Assembly: GCA_019155205.2 (NCBI GenBank)
Contig: JAHNZQ020000227.1
Coordinates: 580,034 to 644,033 of the forward strand
Source of the DNA: Gracilaria vermiculophylla
Lineage: Eukaryota; Rhodophyta; Florideophyceae; Gracilariales; Gracilariaceae
Length of the DNA stretch: 64,000 nt
Reading direction: 5' to 3'
This document shows, piece by piece, positions 19,763 through 31,996 of the stretch (position 1 is the first letter of the stretch; every line of letters begins with the position of its first letter). The translations under genes and the position numbers were made by a program. Below the pieces are notes generated by a model. The model did no database searches and had not been told where the DNA came from. It was given only the letters and a program-made list of their open reading frames with translations.

Positions 19763-22312
19763 CTACAGCAATATGTCTGACCTTTCGCCACACGGAGTCT
19801 TGGCCCAGGCGGCAAGATAACCAACTCCGATGATGGTTCCGATGGATACGAGATGAGGAAGGGGGAACGAAAGTGGCTTGTGTTCCTTCTCTTCGGCCGA
19901 GGCCGAGCTCAGTCGTTCGTTGAGCGAGATGCTTGCCATAGGATACATGTTCATCAGAATGTAGCTTCCGAAGAAAACCGCTCCAATCGAATTCCACGGT
20001 GCACAGCCACCTTGCACGATGAATGCAACAACTCGGAACACAATCATAAACGCCATCAGAATACAGATAAAAATGTTGACCCATTCCATCCAGTGACGTC
20101 TGTTACGCTCTCCGGTGTTTGCTACCCACCCCATACGACTGCTCACACTGAGCGCATCGTACACTCCCATCACGTGACATACGTTGTAGCTGAACCACGT
20201 CTGTTGAGATCGCAGAATGTCAACAGAGGACACCCCCGCAAACGCGGCGTAAAACGCAATGTATCGAACCGTATAGTACATGATGAACGCCGCCGCGAGC
20301 TCCTCTATGTTCCTCGGATTAATGGGCGCTTGCGCAGTTGCCAAGTATGACACAGAGGTAAGCATGTACAGGTACGCCGACACTCCAAGAAAGGGGTAGA
20401 GGGTGGAGTCCAATGCAAACATGGCGCGCACAAATGAGTTATTCGGTCTCCTGGCGGTGCGTCGGTACTCGTAGTACTCATCGATCTCGCCGCGGCGGCG
20501 GCTGAAGCGCTTGTCCTTCTCCCCGCTCCACATCGCCTTGATGATTTTCATGCCGTTCATGACTGCGCCCTTGGCCCATCGCTGTCTCTGCAGCATTGCC
20601 GCCGCTACAGAAACCGGAGCCTCCCCCCACGCAAGGTCCTCCGCCGCGTACTTGGACACATACCCGCGGTTGTGCACCTCGTTGGACGTAAGCGTGTCCT
20701 CCGTGACCGATCCGTAAACAAAGCCGTTAATTTCACGCAGCACTTCCCTCCGCCAGCAAGCATTGGTTCCGACAAACGGCGTCAAGCCAAACCCGTCGCG
20801 ACCAGCGCAGATGCCGTCGTAAAACACAGCGTTGCGGTGGGCCATGTAATCGTCAGCGTCGACGTTGTGAAAACGTTGCGGCGCCTGCACGAATGCCACA
20901 TCACGGTTGATGCGCCAGGCATTGTTGCCGTTCTTGAGACCCACCTCAGGATCCACAAGGTCCTCCGGCAAAACGTGATCGGCGGCATCTTGCGACAGTT
21001 CTTCCAGCATGAGTGGAACGGTGCGCAGCAAGAAATTCTCCCTCACCTGCATGTCGGCGTCCAGGAACAGCACAAGCTTCCCGTCCGTGTCAGCGTTGAA
21101 CAGCACGTTGTTGATGTTGCCGGCCTTGTTGTGGTGATTTTCTGGCTTGACGCGGGCGATGAGACTGATGCGCGGAAGGGCTCCGGGCGCGCGCTTTTCC
21201 TCCTCGGTGAAGGGGCCAAAGTCGAGGTGGTGGCACTCGAGGGCGCAGTCCATGCGGCGAAGGTGCTGTTCGTCAGCCTTGATGGTGTAGTGCTCCGGAA
21301 GTCCATTTTCCAGGATGGTCTCGTCAACCAGGGGGTCATAGCCAGCCTCAGCGGCGAGCATCTGGTACATCTTGACTCCGAGGTCGGTGCGCTCCACGAC
21401 CTTGGGGGCGGCAAAGTAGCCGTCGTCGGCGACGATGACGTGCAAGAGGTGAGCGGGGTAGTCCAGGTTCAAAGCGCAGCGAACGGCTTCGCGCATCTGC
21501 TCCGGGTCCTCCTTGTAGTGGGCAACGACGATGTCGACGGAGGGCCAGTCCTCAGCCGGCAGTGGGGGCTTGAGGGCATCGAGGGATCGCCACTTTCTGC
21601 GAACCGGGCTCCACATGGAGAACAGGCCAATGACAGCGCTGAGGAGGGACATCCACTCGGCAATGGTGAAAGAGATCCAGATGAGCGGGTATCTCTCGTT
21701 GCCGCCGCGAAACATGAGCCAGTAAAAGTAGTAGCCGGCGGCCGGGAGCGTGAGCAAGTAGAAGAGGCGGAAAATGAACATGGAGACGATTTGATGACGC
21801 TGCAACGGCGAGTACAGGTCCAAGCCGCTGATCTTGGAGAGAATCTTTGTGACACGGCCTGCGCGCTGCGTGACGGTGGGGTCGCCATGCTTGACGTTGA
21901 CATGCTCGCCGTGCTGGTTGATGTAGGACGGGCAGTGCGTGGCGACGCGCCTGTGGCCGTCGACGAAAAAGTAGTACTCGACGCGCTCCGTGGCCGGGAT
22001 GGGCAGCACGATGCGGTACGAGCGCGGCTTGAGGCTCTCCATGGGGAGCTTTTCCTTGTAGTCGTCCCATGAGCCGACGATGTACACGTGCTTGCCCGGG
22101 CCGTTCCACTCGAAGAGCGACTTGGTGCCCCTCTCCGTGTCCCTGAGAAGGCTGTCCGTGCGCGAGAATTGGGCGGGGGCGGTGGTGGGGACTGTGGCGC
22201 GCGAAAACCTGCTGGCGCGGCTGCGCACTGAGGCGCGCCCGTCGGAGCGGGCGGCGGGGCGCAGGTTGGGGTCATCCGGGATGGAGGAGAAGTCCGAGTC
22301 GGTCTCCGCCAT
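19763..22312 (-). CDS. Cellulose synthase (BcsA-like GT2) with N-terminal CBM48, copy A
   Basis: An 849-residue membrane glycosyltransferase that would polymerise UDP-glucose into beta-1,4-glucan. Residues about 66-145 form a CBM48/AMPK-type glycogen-binding module (SLFEWNGPGKHVYIVGSWDD). Two membrane helices follow at about 175-200 and 208-233. The GT2 core has DDG at 296-298, DAD at 418-420, TED at 537-539 and QRQRW at 575-579, so all D,D,D,QxxRW residues are present. At least four more helices follow from residue 640. CBM48 fused to a BcsA-type core is the red-algal CESA architecture. Copy B is divergent with 1.1 kb between the start codons, and the two are clear paralogues. No intron. Confidence 0.92.
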   Translation of the reverse strand: MAETDSDFSSIPDDPNLRPAARSDGRASVRSRASRFSRATVPTTAPAQFSRTDSLLRDTERGTKSLFEWNGPGKHVYIVGSWDDYKEKLPMESLKPRSYRIVLPIPATERVEYYFFVDGHRRVATHCPSYINQHGEHVNVKHGDPTVTQRAGRVTKILSKISGLDLYSPLQRHQIVSMFIFRLFYLLTLPAAGYYFYWLMFRGGNERYPLIWISFTIAEWMSLLSAVIGLFSMWSPVRRKWRSLDALKPPLPAEDWPSVDIVVAHYKEDPEQMREAVRCALNLDYPAHLLHVIVADDGYFAAPKVVERTDLGVKMYQMLAAEAGYDPLVDETILENGLPEHYTIKADEQHLRRMDCALECHHLDFGPFTEEEKRAPGALPRISLIARVKPENHHNKAGNINNVLFNADTDGKLVLFLDADMQVRENFLLRTVPLMLEELSQDAADHVLPEDLVDPEVGLKNGNNAWRINRDVAFVQAPQRFHNVDADDYMAHRNAVFYDGICAGRDGFGLTPFVGTNACWRREVLREINGFVYGSVTEDTLTSNEVHNRGYVSKYAAEDLAWGEAPVSVAAAMLQRQRWAKGAVMNGMKIIKAMWSGEKDKRFSRRRGEIDEYYEYRRTARRPNNSFVRAMFALDSTLYPFLGVSAYLYMLTSVSYLATAQAPINPRNIEELAAAFIMYYTVRYIAFYAAFAGVSSVDILRSQQTWFSYNVCHVMGVYDALSVSSRMGWVANTGERNRRHWMEWVNIFICILMAFMIVFRVVAFIVQGGCAPWNSIGAVFFGSYILMNMYPMASISLNERLSSASAEEKEHKPLSFPLPHLVSIGTIIGVGYLAAWAKTPCGERSDILL

Positions 22313-23431
<1,119 letters not shown>

Positions 23432-26047
23432 ATGGCGTCCACCCCCGACCCGCTCGCCGGCGCTCTGCCCGCCCCTTACGTCGCCGAGCCCGTCGAGCCT
23501 CGCATCATGTCCGACAACCGCAGCGACGCCGGCTCCAGCACCTCCTCCGGCATGCTTTCGGACACGCGCTCCGACGCTCGCTCCCGCCGCACCCGCTCCG
23601 TCGATACCGCCCCAAGCGCAGGTCACCGTGGCTCCATCCGCTCTCGCCACACCCGCGCCAGCATGTACTCCAAGGCCCCCACCAACTACGATGAGGTGCC
23701 CAACGTACTCAGCATGTTCGAGTGGAACGGCGGCGGTCGCAATGTCTTTCTCACCGGGTCATGGGATAACTACACCGAGAAGATCCCTATGGAGAGCGTG
23801 CAACCCGGTCAATTTCGCGCCGCCGTCAGGGTGCCGCAGGAGCGCCTCGAGTTCAAGTTTGTCGTCGACGGCCGCGAGAAGTACAACCCCGACTATCCCA
23901 CCATCCACACCGAGGAGGGCGAACGAGTCAACGTCAAGCACATTGACCCGGACAACCAGAAGAAGAACATTGGACCCGTGCGCAAGATCGTCTCCAAGAT
24001 CTCTGGCCTCGACATGTACTCCCCGTTCCACCTGCAGGAGACGCTGTCCATGATTGTGTTCCGCCTGTTCTACATTCTCACCATCCCGGCCGCCTTCTAC
24101 TACTTTTACTGGCTTTCGGCCAAGGGCGGCAACCAGGGTGCCACCACCGCGTGGCTCGCCTTCCTGTTTGCCGAGATCTTGTCCTTCATTTCCGCCATTA
24201 TTGGCCTGTTTGGAATGTGGGCCCCCGTCAACCGAAAGTGGCGCTCGCTGGACTCGCTCAAGCCCCCGCTGCCGGAGGCCGACTGGCCCACCGTCGACGT
24301 GTGCATTGCTCATTACAAGGAGCCCGCCGAGCAGCTACGCGACACCATCCGTGCCGCACTCAACCTCGAGTACCCCAGCCACCTGCTGCGCATCATTCTT
24401 GCCGATGACGGTTACTTCCCCAGCGCCAAGAGTGTGGAGCGCTCGCAAATCGGCCTCGACATGTACCAGTTGCTTGCCGAGGAAGCCGGCTACGATCCGC
24501 TTCTCGAGGAGGTCATGAACGACCAGGGGCTTGTTGAGCATTACACTGTGCTCGCCGAAGAGGACGTTGTGCGCCCCGACTGCGCCAAGGAGTGCCATGT
24601 GTTCGATTTTGGTCCGTTTGGCGACGAAATGTATGCGCCGCTTGCGCTCCCCCGCCTTTCACTCATCACCCGTGTCAAGCCGGAAAACCATCACAACAAG
24701 GCCGGAAACATTAACAATGTGCTGTTCAATTCAGGCTCTAACGGCAAGCTGATTCTGTTCCTGGACGCTGACATGCGTCCCTCGGAGAACTTTTTGTTGC
24801 GCACGGTGCCGCTGCTGCTGGAGGAAATGCGTGATGATTCCATCGAGAACACGATTATGCTCGATGACGACCCTGAAATCGGACGTGCCAAGAACACGGC
24901 GTGGAGAGTGAACCGCGACGTGGCATTTGTGCAGGCGCCGCAGCGCTTCCACAATGTGGACAAGCTCGACTTTATGGCTCATCGCAACGCCATCTTCTAC
25001 GACGGTATTTGCCGCGGTCGTGACGGCTTTGGTCTCACGCCGTTTGTGGGCACCAACGCGTTGTGGCGGCGTGAAGTGCTGTCCGAGATTGGAGGATTCG
25101 TGTACGGGTCTGTGACGGAGGACACGCTGACGTCCAACGAGGTGCATCGGCGCGGGTACACGTCCAAGTACGCAGCCGAGGACCTGGCGTGGGGGGAGGC
25201 GCCCGTTTCGGTGGCGGCGGCCATGCTGCAGAGGCAGCGCTGGGCCAAGGGTGCCATCATGAACGGGCTGAAGATCTTCCAGCGCGCGGCCGAGGACAAG
25301 AAGAACCAGATTGCGGCGCGGCGCCGCGGCGAAATCGACGAGTTCTACGAGTACCGGCGCCATGGACGGCGGCCGAACAACTCGTTCGTGCGCGCCATGT
25401 TTTGGCTGGACTCGACGCTGTACCCGCTGCTCGGCGTGGCGGCGTACATGTACATCTTTGTGGCGCTGTACTACCTGTTCTCTGGGGAGGCGCCGATCGA
25501 CCCGCAGTCGTTTGTTGACCTGGCGTCGGCGTTTGTGCTGTACTACATCATCCGGTACATTGCGTTCTTCTCAGCGTTCACGGACGTGTCCAACACTGAC
25601 ATTCTGCGATCGCAGGAGACGTGGTTCAGCTACAACGTTTGCCACGTGATCGGCATGTGGGACGCGTTCATGGGTCAGAAGATGAGCTGGGTGGCCAACA
25701 CCGGGCAGCGAAACCGGCGCAACTGGATGGAGTGGGTGAACATATTCATTGTGTTTCTGCTCATGGTGGGTCTGCTGACGCGCGTGGCTCGGTTCCTGAC
25801 GGACGGGGGCGGGTGCCGGCCGTGGGAGACGTTTGGAGCGCTGATGTTTGGGGCGTACATTGCGGTGCATATGTGGCCCATGGCTGCGATATCGGTGCAG
25901 GAGCGCCTCAAGGGGCTCAAGGAGGACGAGGTGGCCAGCGGGGTGGACATGCCGCTGCCGCACCTGTACGCGGCGTGCACGGTAATTGGTGTGTTTGTGC
26001 TGGCGCGCTGGTCGGACACGCCGTGCGCGCAGATGTCGCGGGGATAG
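23432..26047 (+). CDS. Cellulose synthase (BcsA-like GT2) with N-terminal CBM48, copy B
   Basis: An 871-residue protein closely similar to copy A over its whole length after a divergent serine/arginine-rich N-terminus. The CBM48 lies at about 93-172 (SMFEWNGGGRNVFLTGSWDN). Membrane helices start near 203. Catalytic motifs are DDG 325-327, DAD 445-447, TED 562-564 and QRQRW 600-604, all intact. The ATG at 23432 sits in CCCATGG and is the first methionine after the poly-C tract. The open frame extends upstream through that tract as polyproline with no ATG, so the upstream part is not counted. The third positions are very GC-rich. It is probably co-regulated with copy A and may act in the same or an alternative synthase complex. 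Confidence 0.92.
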   Translation: MASTPDPLAGALPAPYVAEPVEPRIMSDNRSDAGSSTSSGMLSDTRSDARSRRTRSVDTAPSAGHRGSIRSRHTRASMYSKAPTNYDEVPNVLSMFEWNGGGRNVFLTGSWDNYTEKIPMESVQPGQFRAAVRVPQERLEFKFVVDGREKYNPDYPTIHTEEGERVNVKHIDPDNQKKNIGPVRKIVSKISGLDMYSPFHLQETLSMIVFRLFYILTIPAAFYYFYWLSAKGGNQGATTAWLAFLFAEILSFISAIIGLFGMWAPVNRKWRSLDSLKPPLPEADWPTVDVCIAHYKEPAEQLRDTIRAALNLEYPSHLLRIILADDGYFPSAKSVERSQIGLDMYQLLAEEAGYDPLLEEVMNDQGLVEHYTVLAEEDVVRPDCAKECHVFDFGPFGDEMYAPLALPRLSLITRVKPENHHNKAGNINNVLFNSGSNGKLILFLDADMRPSENFLLRTVPLLLEEMRDDSIENTIMLDDDPEIGRAKNTAWRVNRDVAFVQAPQRFHNVDKLDFMAHRNAIFYDGICRGRDGFGLTPFVGTNALWRREVLSEIGGFVYGSVTEDTLTSNEVHRRGYTSKYAAEDLAWGEAPVSVAAAMLQRQRWAKGAIMNGLKIFQRAAEDKKNQIAARRRGEIDEFYEYRRHGRRPNNSFVRAMFWLDSTLYPLLGVAAYMYIFVALYYLFSGEAPIDPQSFVDLASAFVLYYIIRYIAFFSAFTDVSNTDILRSQETWFSYNVCHVIGMWDAFMGQKMSWVANTGQRNRRNWMEWVNIFIVFLLMVGLLTRVARFLTDGGGCRPWETFGALMFGAYIAVHMWPMAAISVQERLKGLKEDEVASGVDMPLPHLYAACTVIGVFVLARWSDTPCAQMSRG

Positions 26048-27158
26048 GCGCGCGGGCGCGCGGGCGCGCGGCGAGGAGTAGTGTACGTGTTTCGGGAGGG
26101 GGGGAGTGGGTGGTGCGTTGGAGGCGGTTGAATTGGAGAATAGTTTTTACCTTTTGACTTTTTGCAACGGGGCCGCGGCGGAGGGGCGGCGGAGGGGCGG
26201 CGGGAGGAGGAAGGAGGTTGGGGGGGGGGAGAGGGAGAACGTTTTGTTTTGCTTGTGTATTTCGGACAAGTGAGCTTAGCTATAGGGCGGCCGGGCGCGG
26301 CGGCGTGTTGTTGCCACTAAGGTATCTATCTTTTTTTTTTTGTCCAGCCCTCTCCGCCCCCCCCGCCCCCGAGTCGCGCGCTGCGCGCGGGGCGTGCGCG
26401 CGCAGCGGCGCCGCCGCGCCATCCGTTGGCTGGCGCGCCGCGGCGCGCGCACCGGCGCCAAACGTTGCCGGCGTGACGCGTGCGCGTCAGCTGACGCCGC
26501 CGCGCGCGCGCGCCGCGCTACGTGTGGCCGCCGCGCGCCGCGCAGCCCCGCGCCGCGCTGCCGCTTGTTGCAGGCTGTATGTCGGCCGCGGCGCCGACGG
26601 CAGCGGCAGCGGCGGCAGCGGCGGCAGCGGCAGCGGCGGCAGCGGCGGCAGCGGCAGCGGCAGCAGCGGCGGCAGCGGCAGCGGCAGCAGCGGCGGCGGC
26701 GGCGCGCACGGCCGCGACGGCGGTGCTGTAAACGCGCTCGGGCGCGGGGCGCGCGCAGTTTGGGCACGGCGGCGTCAAGCGCGCGCGCGCGAGGCGCGCG
26801 CGCGCTTGTAAGCACGCGCCGCGCCGTGCCGCGCCGCGCCAGCGCGCAACGGTAAGCAGCCGCCGCGGCGCGCGAGAGCGCCCGCCGCACACTACGCGCG
26901 CTCGCGCGCCGCCGATGCAACTCTCAGGTGCTGCTCGCACATCACTTGCATCTTTAACAAAGGTCGCCAGTGCCGGGTGCTGAGCGCATCGTCCTACCGC
27001 CAACACATGTCTGTGTACCCTACAGTAACCCCAACCCCACCCCCCCTCTCCCCCGTCCCTCTCCACCAAAACCTCGCCACCCCCTCGCCCACCACTTCTC
27101 GCGCGAGTCTCCGCTCTCCCGCGCCGTGCGCATGCGCGCCCCCGCGCGCCGCGCGCGC
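26048..27158. other. Convergent spacer, very GC-rich
   Basis: About 1.1 kb between the stops of cellulose synthase B and ThiC. G-rich and CpG-dense, with short T and C runs near 26330-26365. Long ORFs here are alanine- or arginine-rich and compositional. The region downstream of ThiC was examined for a thiamine pyrophosphate riboswitch and none could be supported. Confidence 0.5.
26592..26705. repeat. GGCAGC-type hexanucleotide repeat
   Basis: About 115 bases of alternating CAG and CGG triplets in a variable GGCAGC/GGCAGCGGC pattern. Read on either strand it gives polyalanine or polyserine-glycine. No gene is supported across it. Confidence 0.7.
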
Positions 27159-29524
<2,366 letters not shown>

Positions 29525-30820
29525 ATGCAGTCCGTGACGAGGGGCGTGAGGCGTGCGAGCCGAATCCTGCTCCCGCCTTTGCGCGGTCGTTATCACCACA
29601 TGCACTCCCGCTATTCACCGTGGAACTCATCATCGCCACACCCCACGCATGCTGCCGTCTTTCCCGTGTTGAGTTCGTTTACGGTAGCAGCCATCGCCTA
29701 CGCCGAGGCCGCTCAAAGGGACAGGTCGCAGCCCGCGCTCCCGCCCTCGGCATCCAAACCGCCTCCCTTCCTGCTGTCGCGCTACGCCGTCGCAGACGCT
29801 GTCGAGCAAGTCATCCCCAGCGTCGTCAACATTCAGCGCGTCGTCACGCGCAGGAAGCGCTCCCACTTTATGTTCGAGCCGCAGGGCGTGGACGTCTCGT
29901 GCGGCTCGGGTTTCTTCATCAGCGAGGACGGTCACATCCTCACCAACTCGCACGTCGTCTCCGATCCGGACGAAGCCTCCGTCGAGCACTCGCACCTGCA
30001 GGTCACGCTGTCCACCGGCGAGGCGTACGTGGCCAAAATCGTCGCGTCCGACAAAGCCAGCGACATAGCAATCATCAAGATCAACACTGAGAACCGCACG
30101 CCAAAGGCCAAGATCGGAAACTCTGACCACCTGCGCCCGGGCGAGTTTGTTGTGGCCGTGGGCAGCCCCCTCACGCTGTCAAACTCGTGCAGTTTCGGGA
30201 TTGTGAGCACGATTCACCGCGACCTGATGTCCAGCACGGGCACCAGCTCGGGCGGCCTCACCTACCTGCAGCTGGACATGGCCATAAACCAGGGCTCGTC
30301 AGGTGGCCCGTGTATTTCGTTGGACGGCGAGGTTATTGGAATATGTTCCATGAAGATCGCCGGCGATGCGGAGGGGATCGCCTTCGCCATCCCGATCAAA
30401 TACGCTGAAAAGGTGGTCGAGGACTTACAGCAGCACGGGTTCGTTAGGAGGCCCTTCGTGGGCCTCACGTTGATATCGGTCACCCCGCACATGTTTGAGG
30501 ACATTCGAAAAGACACCAACTACCGCCCGCCAAGGTGGCTAGAGGCCGAAATGAGGAACACCAACAGCGCAAAGAGCCTGGGGCTCATGGTGCACACTGT
30601 CACAAAAGGCGGCCCAGGCGACCAGGCCGGGCTCAAGGCCGGCGATGTAGTAGTCGCCGTAAACGAAATGAAAACCACGACAACTTGCGAATTCCTTGCG
30701 GCGCTCAACTTTCAAGTGCACCAGGACTGTGTACTCAACGTGCGACGAGGCGCCTCGGGTCGCGAGGAACGCATCACCATTCGCCCTGATGTTTTGAGAG
30801 CGCCAGATCGACTTTCATAG
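29525..30820 (+). CDS. HtrA-family serine protease (HTRA2/Omi-like), probably mitochondrial
   Basis: A 431-residue protein. HtrA proteases are trypsin-like ATP-independent quality-control proteases. The N-terminus is rich in arginine (RGVRRASRILLPPLRGR) with a hydrophobic stretch near residues 43-60, suggesting a mitochondrial presequence and perhaps a membrane anchor. The catalytic triad is His 143 (TNSHVV), Asp 180 (SDIAIIKI) and Ser 259 (NQGSSGGP). The oxyanion region and VGSP motif are intact. A single PDZ domain follows at about 340-420 (VTKGGPGDQAGLKAGDVVVA). The open frame extends a little upstream without an ATG, so 29525 is the first possible start. The next gene converges with a gap of 72 bases. 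A plastid Deg protease is the main alternative. Confidence 0.9.
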   Translation: MQSVTRGVRRASRILLPPLRGRYHHMHSRYSPWNSSSPHPTHAAVFPVLSSFTVAAIAYAEAAQRDRSQPALPPSASKPPPFLLSRYAVADAVEQVIPSVVNIQRVVTRRKRSHFMFEPQGVDVSCGSGFFISEDGHILTNSHVVSDPDEASVEHSHLQVTLSTGEAYVAKIVASDKASDIAIIKINTENRTPKAKIGNSDHLRPGEFVVAVGSPLTLSNSCSFGIVSTIHRDLMSSTGTSSGGLTYLQLDMAINQGSSGGPCISLDGEVIGICSMKIAGDAEGIAFAIPIKYAEKVVEDLQQHGFVRRPFVGLTLISVTPHMFEDIRKDTNYRPPRWLEAEMRNTNSAKSLGLMVHTVTKGGPGDQAGLKAGDVVVAVNEMKTTTTCEFLAALNFQVHQDCVLNVRRGASGREERITIRPDVLRAPDRLS

Positions 30821-30892
30821 CATAAGCTGTTGGTCAGTGACCGATAATTTACACCCTAAATCTAACTTGGCATATGTATGTAAACGCTCATA

Positions 30893-31996
30893 CTATGAAT
30901 TCTTCAACGTATAGTAGCGCTTGCGCGTATTGGCGCCGATACCAACGGTAGAAAAGTCCATTAGGGTGGTTTGCTTCTGCACGGTACGTAACGGGTGAAA
31001 AGAAAGGGTGGCTTGCAGCGGCGCGGCAGAAGTTGGGGCAACAGCTGCATCGGGTGGAGGTGGCGCCTTCTTGATACTGTCCTTGGGGGCCAAGACGGCC
31101 TTGGAGCGTTTCGGGGTGACCGGGGGCTTGCTCCCGGACGACGGGGTGCCAGATCGGCTGGAAGAATTGGAAGACAGCGCCGCAGTGTGGCCGACGAGCG
31201 GCGCGCTCTTGCTGCGCTTCACTGCAGATGCATTCACGGGCGTGCTGGCGTCGATCGGCTTGGATCGGGCGCCAATTTGGGCAGCGGGCTCGGCACGGAC
31301 GGCTGCAGGCACGTCTGCAGGGATGGGTGCGTCACTCTGCAAGGGCGCAGTGGGATTTTGGTCTGCCGCCTTGATCGGCTCGATGGTGTCTGCTGCAGGT
31401 GATGCAGACACGATGCGAGCGGCAGAGGGCGGCAACGGGCTCTGAGAGTGAGAGGCAGCTAGTCGGGAATGGGGAGCGGCAGGGCTCTTGTGCATAGACG
31501 AAGTGGGTGGCGAGGTGAGCTTGGGCCTTTTCGCTTGGGGTTGGTGATGCACGTTGGTGGAGTCCTCAACGCGGACTCGCTTGTGGGGATCTGAGACAGC
31601 GACAGCAGGCCTGAGCTTGTGGCGGGCATCAGGCTTGGCACTGACCTCCGAAGAAGTGGGTGGGCAAGCAAGCGGCACGGACTCGGCGCACATGAGTTGC
31701 TGTGCGTGCTTGGAGACCAGGTGCTGCGCGAGATCCCTCGAGTTCTTGAAGGGCTTCTTGTGGAGGCAGAGGCGGCAGGAGGGGTTTGCAAGTTGGAAGC
31801 AGCGATTGGCCTCGGCCAGGGCGGACTCGAGCTGCGTCTCGACGAGCAGAAAGGAGGGCGAGGGCGGGGTGGTCGGGGGCGGGATGGAGAGCGTGGCGCC
31901 GTGGAGCTCCAGCAGGTGGCGCTCGAGCTTGGACTGCTTGCCGAACTTCTTTCCGCACTGCGAGCAGATGCGCAGCTGCCTCGGGGAGCGGTCCAT
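30893..31996 (-). CDS. Two-finger C2H2 protein with PIP-box-like C-terminus
   Basis: A 367-residue protein I cannot assign to a named family. The first C2H2 finger is at Cys 11, Cys 14, His 27 and His 32 (CSQCGKKFGKQSKLERHLLE). A second is at Cys 74, Cys 77, His 92 and His 97 (CRLCLHKKPFKNS). Residues 110-320 are low-complexity proline, serine and alanine with basic patches such as KRPK, likely disordered. Near the C-terminus are LQATLSF (327-333) and KQTTLMDF (341-348). The second fits the PCNA-binding pattern Q-x-x-[LIM]-x-x-[FY] except that the eighth position is Ser. A DNA repair or replication role is therefore possible but only inferred. Confidence 0.75.
   Translation of the reverse strand: MDRSPRQLRICSQCGKKFGKQSKLERHLLELHGATLSIPPPTTPPSPSFLLVETQLESALAEANRCFQLANPSCRLCLHKKPFKNSRDLAQHLVSKHAQQLMCAESVPLACPPTSSEVSAKPDARHKLRPAVAVSDPHKRVRVEDSTNVHHQPQAKRPKLTSPPTSSMHKSPAAPHSRLAASHSQSPLPPSAARIVSASPAADTIEPIKAADQNPTAPLQSDAPIPADVPAAVRAEPAAQIGARSKPIDASTPVNASAVKRSKSAPLVGHTAALSSNSSSRSGTPSSGSKPPVTPKRSKAVLAPKDSIKKAPPPPDAAVAPTSAAPLQATLSFHPLRTVQKQTTLMDFSTVGIGANTRKRYYTLKNS

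Noticed and set aside
20672..22072. 466-codon plus-strand ORF antisense to cellulose synthase A
   Set aside because: It mirrors the synthase codons in a GC-rich gene; the product is V/H/G-rich without motifs, while the minus strand encodes an intact enzyme.
26920..26930. CTGAGA on the minus strand downstream of ThiC as part of a TPP riboswitch
   Set aside because: The partner elements (ACC-TG-A and the second conserved helix) are not found at the required spacing, so no aptamer fold can be supported.
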